A stretch of DNA of 64,000 nucleotides from Isoetes taiwanensis (lineage: Eukaryota; Streptophyta; Lycopodiopsida; Isoetales; Isoetaceae): NCBI GenBank assembly GCA_021234155.1, contig JAJEKV010000097.1, positions 2,519,477 to 2,583,476 of the forward strand. The letters run 5' to 3'. This document shows, in pieces, positions 23,704-38,700 of the stretch (position 1 is the first letter of the stretch; every line of letters begins with the position of its first letter). The notes beneath the pieces were generated by a model that had not been told where the DNA came from, searched no databases, and was given only the letters and a program-made list of their open reading frames with translations. A program made the translations under genes and the position numbers.

Positions 23704-26700
23704 TTATCGGGCCATAATAATTGGTACAGAAAGGAGAGTGTTGCTTGCGTTGGCACTAGTAGACTTTTCCAACAACCATATCTCATCTTGTAAGTGCTCA
23801 TAGGTGTCCTCATACGTAAAATCTTGTGCCATAGCACCAATATTCTCAAGCTGCAACACCACTGATGTAATGGAAGGTCTCTTCTCTGCTGTATCATCAC
23901 AACAATTTAGAGCTAATGCCAACATTTTCTCAAGTACCTTAGGTTCATAAGAACCCATCCTCGCATCCACCATAGAATGTACAGACCCGGCCTCGTACGC
24001 AAATTTCACCTGTTGAAATCTTGTGTCATGCAAAATGAAGGAAAATACATTTTTTGCATGAAGAATGAAGAAAAATGCATTTTGTGACGTGAAGAATGGA
24101 GAGAAATGCCTTTTGTATGTAAGTATTTCTGTCATACCTCCCTCACAATGTTTTTGGTGCCATAGATTGCCTCCAAGCCTGTCAAAAGCTCTAAAAGAAC
24201 AACACCAAAGCTGTATAGATCACTTTTGTCGGTATATTTTTGTGTCAACATGTACTCTGGATCTAAATAGCCCTGCACAACATAAAACCATTACATCATT
24301 GAAGAACTAATCTGCTGCTTGATTGTTCTCCCAGAGAAATATGTTTGCTGGCATCCAATAGTTTTTTTTTATTCAAATTTAGGATCTAAGGCATTAGAAC
24401 AAAGAAACAAGCAAGATAATTTCTATAGTGTGAATTCAACTTTCAATTGCGCTGACATGGTATGTCGAAATTGTGAGGTATTTGCCTAGATGAATACCTT
24501 GCCTATGAACAAGGCAGGCAAAATGCATCTTGCAAATGGGAATCATTAATTCGTTCACGCAATGATTTTGTTTCACGAAAGTCATAAATTGTCTAAGGAA
24601 GCTAGCCTAACAGCATTAAGAGTATATAACTTATAGATATAAAGTCATATCATGCTAAAGTCGATTTGGTTTGTTCTACCTTTTCTCCCAAAACATGTGA
24701 GAATCAAGGTGGCAAGGACTTACTGGGGTGCCTTTTAGCACGGTTGAGATAGAAGAGATTGTCCTTATTATTTCCAATTCAGATTCAGGAATATTCTTAG
24801 ATAAACCAAAATCTGAAACCTTCGGATTGTTCTTGTCATCAAGCAAAATATTAGTTGACTTAATATCCCGATGAAAAATAGGAGGATTAGCTTCTGTATG
24901 AAGATACATGATTCCCTTTGCTGTCCCTAAGGCAATTGAGACGCGTTCTCTGAAGTTCAAAATACTCTTGCTTCTTGCTGTTTACACATAGCAAACGAAT
25001 TAGCGTCCAGAGAAATTTTCTATTGGTTATAAGATGCTATGAATTAAACTAAGTGATTAGCATGTAGTGAATCAAATGTTTTCTGGGAAGGGCCAAATAA
25101 GGTACGCTGCAAATGATCACGCAACGTTCCCCCTGTCATGAACTCATACACCAGCATCTACAAGCAAATGACTTTAAGTTAATATAAGGTTTCTGGAAAC
25201 TAAAATTTATTGATTACCATACTTGTTCACCTCCCTCCATGCAGAATCCCACCAAAGAAACAAGATTAACATGATGTACTCGAGATAACAATTCTATTTC
25301 TCTAAAAAATTGAGTTTTCCCTTGTTGGGAGTCCATTCTTGCCCGTTTTATTGCTACCACTTGTCCATTAGTTAAAACGCCTTTGTAAACACTTCCATAG
25401 CCACCTTCTCCAACTTGGCTTGAGTGACAAAAAGAATTTGTGGCTGATTTTAGTTCTGTCAATGAAAATTGCTTTATGTTTCTCATGTTAATACTATTGT
25501 AGTTGCCTCCTGCAATCATACATTCCAGTTTTAGTATAATACCACATTCTTGAAATAGTTATACACCTCCACAGAGGAATAAAGCCAATATAATGAAAAT
25601 GCTAAATGATTTCTGCCATCCTTATTGGCTTTAATAGCCTCTAAAACTACAAGAAATGAAACTTACTTGATACTTGAACAAGAGAGCTTGATGGAGCATA
25701 GAACTTGTATATAACAAAGAACATTGAAGATACCAAAAGTATAGTTGAAATCATTGCTCCAAACAAAATGGCAACAACTGTTTTGGTACCTAAGACTCTC
25801 TTGTTTTGTCTTGTACTCTGAAAAATCTTTGCTACAACCCAAAGATGATTGAGATAGTTAGCTTGTTTATATTTCCACATTAAATCTACTAGAGATTAGA
25901 AGACAATTGATATGTGGCTCAGCCTTCTAGTAAGTGCACTTTAGAAGTGAGCTCTTACACGAAAAACAAACTCCTAAGACCCTAAAGCAAAAGAGATATT
26001 TATAAAATAACTTGGATAACCAGCATATGCTATCCTGTATAAGAATGTGTAGAGCACATAGGGACGGTGAACCTTTGCTATCAGTTAAAATTCTTACAAG
26101 GCAGCTCGATTTTAGATTATCTTCTTCATATCTTGAGGCTTAGGACTAGATAATTGATTCTAGATAGCAACACAAAGATCATTATGAAGAGCATGGAATG
26201 GATCAGCATTTGATCAGTCTTCGGAGATAGAAGTTTTGAAATGAGCAAGGGATTTCTGCTACAAATAATATGTTCACTTTTCAGTTTATATTAATGCCCA
26301 AGGGCAAAGCTACGTAGCTTACGAGTTTTTGAGAGAGTGATTGAAGGTACACTCTTTGCTTTCTCTAAGGCTGAATTCTAAACATTGGCAACATTTATGA
26401 CTTGATGATGGCAGGACGCTTCATACCTATAACGTGTCTAGATGGTTTAAAGCGATACTCTTCGACACAAGCTTAGGTTCCAAAATAAGTTCTAACACAA
26501 GCACAATCGTATGACCAAGGTGTTGCATTACTAGGATTTTTGGGTGGTAAATCATTTGATGCTATTCGACAAGTTCTTTTAGATTTTAAAGCACATGCTA
26601 CTTGGCCTTAGGGGGAAACCATGAAAATTTCAAAGTGCAATCTTATGCACAGGATGCGAGGATTTCTGGAGCTTATGGGGCTAACTCATTTGAGGGTATT

Positions 26701-29700
26701 TTACAGGTTCTTTAAAGAATTGAGAGCATATGTTACTTGTCTTCAATTGGTTTAGGTGGAACAATGAAAGACAAATTTTACTTTGGTTCTTTAAAAAATT
26801 TTAGGGAGTGCAAAACTACCCGAAAAGTTCTCAATAAATTGTCTTCAATTGGTTTAGGTGGAACAATGAAAGTTTCAAATGGTATTGTTATTCTTTGATG
26901 CTATAGATTGACATGTTATTGACCTTCATTTCAAATTTTTTTAATTGATTTTAGTGGAAAGAAAACTATGAAAGTACCATTTTTCATATACTTTTGAGGG
27001 TTCCAAAAGTGGTACAAGTAGACAACTTTCATTTTTTCATCTTGTTTCATGTGAACTAATTACATTTGCAGCCAACATTGCGTTATCTATTGTGAAAGAA
27101 GCGACGTTTGAGAGTTGAATTCCTTACAAATAAGAAGGCTGTTGGGATTTGAATGAAAGCACGTTCACAAGCATATTCCACATAAACCTGGATGGATGGA
27201 TGGATGGATGGATGGATGGATGGATGGATGGATGGATGGATGGATGGATGGATGGGTCTCTTTTCTACTCTCTACTCAATTACACAACTGACCGCTCCTC
27301 AAGAACAGGTCTCCGATACAAAGATAAGACAGGGGATATTGAAATCACTTCCAAACCACAGACTAGTGGGTTCAAAATAATATAACAAATAGAAAATATG
27401 CAAATGAAGCATACCTATTCCATAAGGTGGTTCCAAATTAATGAATTCACGAGGTCCAAATAGTAGATTGTCACGAATTTTCCAATTTGCAAATGCAAGA
27501 AAAATCCGTAATACCTCTGTCTGGTTAAAGCCACTAGTAGTGATATTTGATGGAAAAATCTTTAGTATTAGCCGAAGCCTAGGACCAGATTCCCATGTGT
27601 AATTATCTACATATAGTTGCTTTGACAAATTGAGTCCCAAGTTCATGAAATTTTCATAATAAGTCTTATTGAAGTTAGTGAATGAAGGACTTTTTAGTCG
27701 GCAAGTAATTTTTATTGGAGAAGCACATCTGCATTCACCAGGCACCAACTCACTAGTAACTTGATTACAAGTATCTTTGGAGCATTCTTGGGTTAGATTT
27801 TGGACACTGTTTACTTTGTTTGCCTCTTTGGTTGTATTCACTAGAGAACAGAACTTTGTAACATTTGTATCTGTTGTGTTGCAAAGTGGATTGCCATATA
27901 ACCTGAGATATAAGAAAATTCAAAGTACGTTCTTAAATAGCAAGAATAAAGTGGCCAAATATATAATTGTGCAAGCTTTATGTTTACCAAAGAGATGTAG
28001 AGTTCGGAAGTTGAAAGGATGCATCCAAAATTACAGCAGATAACAAATTGTTCCTAAAGTCTCTGTTTTAAACATAAAGATTTTAAGAATGTTATTAAGG
28101 ATATGCAATGAAATAGGCGGATAGAATACGCATAAATAGTACCGTTTGTGCTTGCACACAAAATGACATCACTATAATCAATGGGATTGATCATTTTTTA
28201 TTATATAACTTCTTCCAGCTTTTAAATTAATTGAAAGGATAGTGAACAAACTGTAACAATCAGCCACTTTCCTTGCTAAAGAACTGGCAATTCATCATGT
28301 CTAAAACATGTGGCCAAGCCTACGTTGATTAAATATCTCTGCTAGGGAATGCATAAGGGTAAAGTTACATATGGCTTTCTGCCTTGAGGTGGTTACTGCA
28401 ATGAGTAGAACCCCATAAGAGCATTCATGACAATGTTGTTATGAGTGCAATTGCCACATTGAAATTGATGCTCCATGTAGGATAGCTCGTGTAAACATCT
28501 TATAGATTGCAAAGTTGTGCTTGAGCTAAGGCAATAGCTAGACCTTGCAAGACTATATATTGAAACATACATTATACCACATTGAATGAGAAATGAGCAT
28601 GATAGCTTAACACATCTAAATAATAAATGCAAGATTCTTACAACAACTGCTCGTTATCATCATGTTTGTTCCCGATTATCTGGCTTGGTATAATTGAACC
28701 TCTAAATCTATTGTTCTCTAATTCTCTGCAAATGATAAACATGTATTAGATAAAGCTCATATAGGCATAACTATAATGGCTATGGAAAGAAAAGGGGAGA
28801 GAAGGAAAACAAATCATTCAATGTCTACACTTCTCTTATAGCATTTTCTTATAACAAAGAAGTTAGATTATTATGTTAACAACAATGTCATGCATTATCA
28901 CAGCTAACTATACCAAGATATGAATCTTAGGATACCTCCAGTTCTTGTTAGTTTTTAATGTTCTTATAGTATCTCGTTCTATAAAAAACAACCTTACTTT
29001 ATTATCTTCTGTGCTTTAGATTCTCGTTCTTAGTTTAATATGCCACTACACATATAAGCGTTGTATGCTTGGATATCATTCATTAATGTTCCTCTTGCTT
29101 ATAAGGGAACATATCATTTTCAATTTTTGGTATGTTGGCATTGATTATGATCCATGTATTCTATGCATGGAAAACCTAAAGAGAAACGTGAAAATATTTG
29201 CTTCATCTTCTTTGTTCTTTATTTTGCTCATCCTTTTCTCCAGTTGCATTGGAACAAGTGAATAAACTTCCATACATCAAACATAATGCCAAAAACTTAC
29301 AAAGTCTGTAACTTTGTCATCTCTGTGAAGGCTCCATTGATTTTCCCAGTTAAGAAATTGTGAGACAATTTTCTGTTTCTCAAATGGAAAAAGCAAGTTT
29401 AGATAGAAGAATACACAATCACATGTGAAAAAGGAAAAAAAAAAGGGAAAGGATATAAGAAAGTTTTATGTTGATTTTCCTGCAAATAATGACATGCTTG
29501 TATGGTAATTAAGCTTTTTACTGATGTCTGAATTAAAGATAATACATAAATGGACCTCACATTGTGGTAAGGTTGTTCGGCATATGACCCCTTGGTACAT
29601 GTCCAGCCAATCTATTGTTGCTCAAATCACTAAAAACAACATACATTAGTTTCCTTGAAAGTTTCCTAAATGCTAGGAAGTTTTGCGAAACAAGGTTATG

Positions 29701-32700
29701 CCACGTTTTTTCTGGTTTACTTCAGTTCCATGAATCATTATAAATAAACATAGAAGGACAACTACTTAGTAATAGTAGGAACGGACTTGAAAAGTGCAAG
29801 CAGAATTAGCAGAGTTTTACACTTTGTTTTAGATGTTTTCCCATACATGTATTCCAAGCTAGATGCTCTAGTGAAGTTCAAAATAGATCCTGTCAAGTTG
29901 CAGTGGCGTAGACTCCTGCACGAGAGGAATAGAAATCAATCGAACTTATCTTGAATACATAGAAGATTGCTAATGAAAATAGAAAACATTTACATTTTCG
30001 TCATGTTGTGCAATTCACTGTAAGATGGTGGAATTTGTGAACCTTCAAAGAAGTTGTTGTCCAGCTGCCTAAAAAAATGGGGTCATGATGCTTCTGTTTG
30101 CAAACTCAAAACAAACAACCATTGGACTCAAGCAAAAAACCAAAACAACAGAAATAATCCCATGATGCGTTACAGAGTTAGAAATGTGAGGCTTCAAAAG
30201 CATTGGATGGAAACGAACCATCGTTCATGGAGCAAGTGCGTCAAAAACTTGTTCATGGAGCAAGTGCCCAAAAACTTGTAAAACTTGGAATTGAAGGCAA
30301 AGAAGAGATCAAATGAAGATTAAAAGAAGTGAGAAAAGGACAACATAATTGCAAAACTCTTTGCATCAGTATCGAGGAATCAACCTTCCAGCCAAATTAA
30401 AAATTTCTACTAGTGGCACACAATCCTGACTGCAGTAGAGCATAGATTTCAATTGTTGGTGATATGCCCAAAGATAAAGAGGAGTAACAAGCATTTTACA
30501 AGGTCCATTTGAATTATTGGCATGCTAAAGATTGAAGATATACTAGCCATTACGGCAGAAAGAGCCTAAATTCTGTTTTTTTTTTCTTAAAATCACCCAT
30601 TGAATGGTTTTAAAGATAGAGTCTATGGTTTTTGGTATTGCCATTTATACCTCCAAATCAAATCCCCTTGGAACTTATTATTCTAGAAAATTGATTTTAT
30701 TCTCGAGCCCTAACTAAAACGGCGTCTGCCTGTTTGTAAAAGTTTCCTCCCCCAAGGGTTCTGCAAGGGTTGAATGGCCTCCAAGGGTTCTGCTTTACAT
30801 GAGATGCTACTGAACATACCCTTTCAACTCTAGTTGGTGTCTAAGATCTGTTGGCCCTGCCATAGAATATTTACTCCATAATATCTCTATTACACAACCT
30901 CTGAATGCGGGTATCTAGACGTATCAACATGATTTTAGAAGATATATTGAGTAGCTTTGTGTTTGAGAACAATTTAATTGGAAAGCTTACCTATAATAGT
31001 GCTTATTATATTGGTATTAAGATGAGACCGTTTATGGCAATGCTGATTGTATCATGAACTATGAGTGGCCATCACATATTGGAAGATATGGAGAGCATGT
31101 TGCAATGATGTAAAGTTCAGGGAATTCACCTATACTTGATATGTATATAGCCTATACTTGATATGTATATAGCATCTGTGTTTCTAGAGTAGCCCAAAAA
31201 CCTTTTCCATATGCACAAAAGTGCCTTGCCATACCCTTACTTTATCCTTATCTTATACAATAAGAGGTAGATACCCTTATTCTATGTACAAAATAGGTAA
31301 CAAAAAACCCCTTCACATTCACTTTGATGGTTCTTACCACTAAAACTATTAGAATTCCCTTGGGTTCATGATCGAGCTCGAACAAGAGCCAAACAACATC
31401 ATCCGCATGTAACCTTTGAATAAGAAGATCAAGTATTCTTACTTATAATTTATCCCTCCTCACTCAAAGTTGCAACTCCGAGGCCATCTATGAGGGAAAA
31501 TATACCCAAGTAACACATCACTATGCTTGGGCCTTTGTAGTACTTAAATGGGTATGGAATATGGCCTATGAGATAAACTACCTAAGGAGGTAAGGGAGCG
31601 TTATACATTAACCCAACACACTACAAGGATGGATTCTTGGGCCCTAGCCTCTCCCCTTAGTGCTAACACAAACACACCACAACTGTGGATTCTTACGGGC
31701 CCTATAATCCCTCCACAGTTTTATCCCACATCCACAGGCACTCCATACCATTCCTCCCCTCCACAAGATGCTTGCCCTCAAGCATGTAGATAATGCATGT
31801 AGATAATGTTTTCACTAGGAATCTGATGTCATATGTCTTCAGTGTTAACAACACACCATAAGGGCATGAGATCTTTATGGTCCTTAACCTCTCCAAAGTT
31901 TTATTTCACACCCACAAGCATCTTGTATATGGATAATGTGGTTACTTTTCCTCCATTCAGAGGCCGTGTAATAAGAACATCTGGGAATGCTCTATTGCAA
32001 GCCCAACTGATTTAGATGCCACCTAGGAGTTGGAAGAGTACATCCATCAATATCCTCGTTTAAAGTAGAACACTTGGAGGCCAAGCTCCTTAAAGGGGAG
32101 GCAACTATTATAGACTAAGGCCTAAGGGTCAAGCATATGTCATTCTAGTCATGACTTGGGAATAAGGTCAATATCCATGAGGTATAGTTGATCAAACAAT
32201 TAAATTGTTAATGGTTTAATAATAGAATAGACCGATGCAAAGTTAAATTGAAGGGGCTTAGGAAAGGCATGTTATGGCCACGTTGCACAGGGTTTTGGCA
32301 GCTCGAGAGGATTCACACCGATACCGCAACAATTTAATGCAGCGCATCAAGGAAAATTTAGGGTTAATAAGAAATGTTTTAAGAAGTAACTAGGTTGTCT
32401 TGAGCAAGAACAACATTGTGAAGGAAATCGAAGCCCTTATGGTGTTTTTTGTTTCTAGCTTAATCAAAGTTCAATTTAAGCATTCTGATATAATCTTCGC
32501 TCTTCATAGGCTAATTGATAGATCATATATAGTAGTCCAGAATTACTAGCAATTCGAGATTATTAATTATACTATGGGGGATTGGGGTGACTATCCTTGT
32601 GCTTTTCAAGGTTTTGTGGCGTGGTATGCCTGAACAGCCCCTCGCTTTTCAAGGTTTTTTTTTATTATCATTTTTGTTTTAGTGTGGTGATGTGCAAGTG

Positions 32701-35700
32701 CAAGGGTGATACGCGACTCCAATTTATCCATGAAGCGTGGAATTTTGATAGGAGTGTTTTAGCAACCTTGCATTTGTCCAAGCCCTTTGCGGAGAGCTTA
32801 TCATTAGGGTTTTTCCTCGAAAACCCAAAAAGGCTTCAAAAAAGTCTTGTCAAAGGGCACCCTTCTCTTCATCATCAATTACCTTTCTCTGCCTTTGTGG
32901 ATACCAACCCTGTGCCAATACATTCCCCCTCATGAGAAATCTTACCTCAGTCTGCATGGAATAATGTCTCCAAATCTTTCAATTATAATAATATTGATAT
33001 GTGGCATCATGACACCTCTATCTTCTAGAATCCTAAGCTTGCTATCTCCAATGACTCCCCCCTGGCTTTAAGGCATCCTAAAATCTACTCAAAATGGCTA
33101 CACCATAATGTTACCACTTTGGGGGATTTATGGCATAACAATAGATGGACAACTTGGACTGCTTTCAAAAGCAAAGTTGGTGGTACCTCCTCTGATAGAT
33201 CTCTTTTCAAACACATTATGAATTCTGTGAAGTCTATTGGTCTTAATCTGAGAGTCAACAAACCTGACTAGTCCCTAAATAGTAAACCTATGTATAAAGT
33301 GTCTACCATCTATAAAACTCTTACTGATAATCAGATCCCTTGTAAAGCTCAACTCTTTTGGAATATTTCTGTTGAGGTGAGTGAAAAGCTTTTTAAAAAT
33401 GTATGGCTCTCATACTCTCCCCCAAAGATCAACTATTTTATCTGTTTGCTTGCAAATAAAAGTATTCCCAATCTTGAATTGATTCATAAGTGCCAGTTAA
33501 ATAATCCTAATACTGTATCTGCTATCTCTCTCTCCTGAGTGCCCACTTGGTTGCCACCAGATTGAGAACACTTAATATATCTTTTTGTGTCCTAAGTTGG
33601 AGGACTTTTGACTATTTTTTTTTTTTTTTTTTTTTTGATGAACTTGGACCTTTATTACTCAAAAGAATACAAAGAGTACATGTTCACTAGAGCAACACTA
33701 TCCACCACATACATGGCATAGAAAAGCAGAGAGTACATATCACCACGAGCACAACTGTTTGCTATGAATAGGTCTGAATCTGAAGATATTGCTCCCAAAT
33801 GACACTTTTGACGTCATCCTTTAAGGAAGAACACTTGTACGCCTTCACAATGCGACTATGAGCGTCGCTAAGCACTTGCGTATCTGAAAAGACCTGTCCC
33901 TTGAAGATGATGAGATTTCGTCTCTTCCAGATGGATCAGATGATCCAAATAGATGCTAAGTGGAAAGCCCTCTTTGCCAACCTGTCCCAAGAACTAGGAT
34001 AGACTGACAATAAGACCTGCTGACTATTCAAATCACAATAGAAAAGACTCAATAGCCACTGCCAAGCAAGTCGAACGTGGTGACATAAGAAAAAGCAGTG
34101 CTCAATTGTCTCATCCCTCTGCATGCAAAGAGGGCAGATCACAGAGACTTCTGGACGAAATCGATGAACAACAGTGTTTACCCGCATGCATCTATGAGTG
34201 ATCTGCCACTATAAAATAGATAGCTTAGGATAGAGCAATTTATCCCATACCCATCGCCAGACTGCTTTACGATGAGGCTCAGGGAGAACTAAAGGCCACT
34301 TTGGCGATGGAGGCAACACTTCAGAAGCAGGACCACATACATCGAGTGCACCAGGTGCTCCTCCTTAACACTACCATGAATCACCCCCCAGAGCTGGGGA
34401 GCCATGTCTTGTGGGTGTGGAGGAAGTGTAGCAGCGACTTTTTCCCAAATGCCGCGGTCCCAACGAAGGAGGAGGAACTTCAATTTGAACTCATTCCATG
34501 TCAACAATCTTGTCTCATTATACCATGCAGATACCGTGAGCACACCTGCTGCTCGCCATCGACGTTGCGTCAATGGATGGACAGAAGAGACCAGGGGACA
34601 GTCTGCCTGGCCGTCACCCAAAGGGATCCACCAGCAACTGGCTGTAGGATCTATGTGGGCCATTGGATGGAACTGAAACAAAGTGCGCACAGTCTCCCAA
34701 GCAGCTAGCAACCCCTTGAGGAAAGGAGATGCATTAGGATATGGAGAAAGTGGATAGAATAATGCCCATGGGAGGAGTGGCTTAATAGATGGAGAGCCAA
34801 AGGAAATGCACATCTGTAAAGACTGGTGAATGAGACGCATGCCTGGAGAATTATCAGCATTATTTAGAATCCGCCATGTGAACTTAGAAATCAACACCTT
34901 GCTCTGGAGAAGAAAGTGAATCATCCCCAGCCCCCCACAAAGTTTAGGCATAATGCACTTCGCCCAACTAATTTTAACAGCTCCTTGTTCAGTGCCACCC
35001 CAGATGAAGTTCCTGACAGTATGAACAATGAGCTGCATCTTTGTCTGTGGTGCCAGCAAGATCGATGCCATATAGACATGTGTACCACTCATAACTGACT
35101 TTGCCACAGTTCAACGACCAGCCATGGATAACTTAGCTGTGGACCACCAGAACAAATGCCTTTCCAACCCCTTAATAATGACATCCCACGCGTCTCCAGA
35201 TGAGAGGTGTATACCAACTGGAATGCCCAGAAGCTTAGTTGCCTTCCCATGAGGAAGAACCTTCCATGGAAATGCAATCACAGAAGACGGCACTGGAGAG
35301 TCTAGGGCCCACAAGGCAGTACACTTTTGCCATTAGCAGGAATTTTAACATAAATAGACCTCTCAACTTAGTGAACTTCCTTTCCAATAATCCTAATAGC
35401 GAAAATACCATTTGTTTCACTGCTCTTTGGAACATATAGAAGCATAGAAACAAGTGTTTGTTTGGGGGTCATAAGGTTTTTCTTATCTGGTTAAAATTAA
35501 ATACTATGTTTGACTTGGAGCTAGCTGCAACTGCTCATAAGCACAATTGCTCTCAAACAAACCTTGATACAAAATGGAATGATATTAGAACTTTCTCTGG
35601 AATTTATGTTTTTTTTTTAAATTGAATTGCCATGAGCAAGTTACTAATACACATGTCTTACTTAATAGATTATCTTAGAACCTGTGGTCGAGAGCTTGAT

Positions 35701-38700
35701 GTAACCTTTGACATGCAAGAAGCAATCACATACCAAGGGAGACCATTATTTGCAATGGATCAGGTGCAAGATGATAACAATTATTGGACTGGGAAGGTTA
35801 GAGGTAAACTATTTGAAAGGTTACAGGAAGTGCCACAAAAGGAAGCTCTTTTGGCAACAGAGTCGTGTAAGGGCACACACAGAATGGTTACTCTATTTTG
35901 GTTTCTAGAACCCAATGGCATGAATATGATACAAGAGCAAGTCTGAATTCTATAGAGAAGCATACTACTACTACTACAGAGGTTTAACAAATACTTATGG
36001 GACTCTGATGCATTTGATGGCAACTTGCAATGCTAATAGGTCGATTGAGCTTCTGAATTGGGGACTAGACTCTTCTCACTACTTCACCCCTGAATTTACT
36101 GAGCGCTTCCCCTTCCTAGACACCTACTCTTTCTATTTTACTGAGCGTAGGCGTTGCTTTAGATTTCACATGTCCAGAATTAATATGTTTGGTAAAGAGA
36201 AATGTTCACGGCGGCCTTGGCCGCCGCGATAAATTTCTTGTATTAGTATTGCTTGTTTTCGATGGATTATGAAGAGGAATTACAATTGCTAAATGGTGGA
36301 TGTACATTTATAGAAGAAATATATTCGTTGCCCTTACAACATGAGAGGGATAACATCATGGAACGAGGGTGTTATGCCCGATTATAACAAACGAGGGCCA
36401 GAGGCCCGAGTTTGTTATAGTAGGGCATAACACCCAAGTTCTAGGGTGTTTTATCCGCCTTAACAACCTGGGCTCGAGAGTTACGGTGGTTTTCATAACA
36501 AGCTAGGTGTTTATAGCCATTTGACATAACCGCACTCTTCCACGTGTTACTGGTGAGTAACACTCTTGCAACCAACGGCTGAGATTTGACCTTAGCCTTA
36601 AAACTTGAGGGCCAGGTTGTTAAGGAAACTTTACACATTGGATATAGGTTTGTGCCTCCTATTTTGATAGCTTTTTATGGATGCCCCTTATTTCTCTAGT
36701 ACTTTCCTTCTCATTATCTATTGCATATCTCGTCCTTACCCTTGTCTTGTTAGACCTAGACCTTATCTAAGGCCTCTTGTGGTGGATTTATTTTTGCTCC
36801 ATTTTGATTCTATCACCATTGCAGTTTTGTTTTTAGCTCCATGTTGCTCTAGTAAGACGTTGAGTCCTTTTATTTTGCCTCATAGATTGGCATGGTTATT
36901 ATATGGGTGTGATGTTTTCTAAATGTGTTCGTTCATGGTTTTGGAATGCTTCAAAAGGTAATGATTCAATTGCTCAAGCTGAAGAGATATTATTAACGAT
37001 TTTGATGCTATCTTGATGTCATGCTATGTTGAGGAGGATTTCAAGCTTTGGGCCTATATATACCCTACCTTGCCTTCTCCACCCTGGTTCGAGGTCCACA
37101 GCTCTACCTGCGTTCTCAGTTGCCCATGAAGAAGCGCAGGATCATCGCGTTCATTCGAACAGGGGCCCACCATCTTCGGCTTGAGACGGGTCGGTGGATT
37201 GGAGAGCCGCGCCAGGACAGGCTTTGTCAGTGTTGCCCGCTGAGGGTTGTTGAGGATGAAAGCCATGCCTTCCAGAGCTGTCCAGCCTATAGTCAGATTC
37301 GGGCTCGCTACATTCTCTTGGTGCGACCTGGTCTGCCCCTGCACGAGCTACTCAGTACGCCGTCAGTTCGATCCCTTGGCTCCTACCTCCAGGAGGTTTT
37401 GGATCTGCGAACTCACCTCTGCCCCCGGGCACCTACCTGAGGTGCCGGGAATTCATGTGTATATGTATATTTGTACAGCTGCCAGCAGGCTTGTTGCTGC
37501 GACGGTTTTTCCCTCCTAAGGGGGGGTTTTTAATCCGGGTAGCAACGGGCTTGCTGCACCCGTGTAATTTGGGTCCCATAGGCCGATTGGCCTCCGCGGA
37601 CGATAAAAGAACCTTCCTTCCTTCCTTCCTTCCTTCTGGTTTCTTTTCATCCATTGGCCCTTGTCATCATCACCATTGTTTCCTTTGCCTTTTCAAAGCC
37701 CATTCTTGCATTTTAGTCCACAAGCTCTAACTTTCGTTCTAGATATGTTGTTGCCTCTATTTGGCCTTGTTCGAGATGTGGCTAGGAGATTGTCCACCCC
37801 TTTGCTTGGAAAGAAACAACCCATCATTTTCTCATATGGTTCGCAAGCTTTTTGATCAATTTGCTTCTCCTGCAACTTCTCTTTTGGACATTATGAGATG
37901 TACAACTATTGTTATTGCCTTTGTCACCTTGCTATGCAGTAAGGAGCTGTTATATTTGCTTTGGAATAAGATTTTGATTTTGGATACCCACCTAGCCTTT
38001 TCCCTTGGGTGATTGGTGCTTGGGTCTCTATTGCCCGCCTCTCTGGTTCATATTGCTCTGTCGGCTTTTAAAGAGTGTTGAATTTGAAAATTTATGTTGA
38101 AGTGGATGGTGCGACTATTGGCCTTTGGATTAGAGGCATCCATGTGATGCATCATGGTTTTTTTTTGAGGAGAACTTGTCTCAAGCCTTTCCTTTCTGCC
38201 ATGGATTAGAGGCATCATGGATTAGAGGCATCCATTCTAGGAACTTGTCTCAAGCCTTTCCTTTCTGCCATTGGTAAAGACGCAAGTGTCTTTGGTACCC
38301 ATTCAGCAAGAAGAGAAGGAGCTACTTTAACAGCTGCTTTGAATATCCCAGATAGAACCTTCAAGGCACGTGGTCATTGGCGCTCTGATTCAGCTAAAGA
38401 TGGTTATGTTTGCCCTTCTATCCAGAAAAAACTACTTGTCTCCGTTCCTTGGGCTTAGGTCCTACCGATCCTAGTGCTTTGGCTCTCTTGTTAGCTTCCT
38501 CTGCTCCGACTAGTTCTTAACTCTGCTGCCTCTGTTTTTTCATCATTGCGACTCATGTTGTGTTTTTAGTGGAGATGCCTAGATGTGGCTTTCTTTCAGT
38601 TGTGGTCTCTCTCTTCTCTTTTCCTCTCTTAGTCAGCTTATTGGTTTTGACAATTTAATTTATCTTCATATAATGATAAGAAGATAAATGTAACTGTCAA

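Noticed and set aside
27149-27385. Met-Asp-Gly-Trp repeat protein
   Set aside because: Produced by the (GGAT)n microsatellite inside a receptor-kinase intron.
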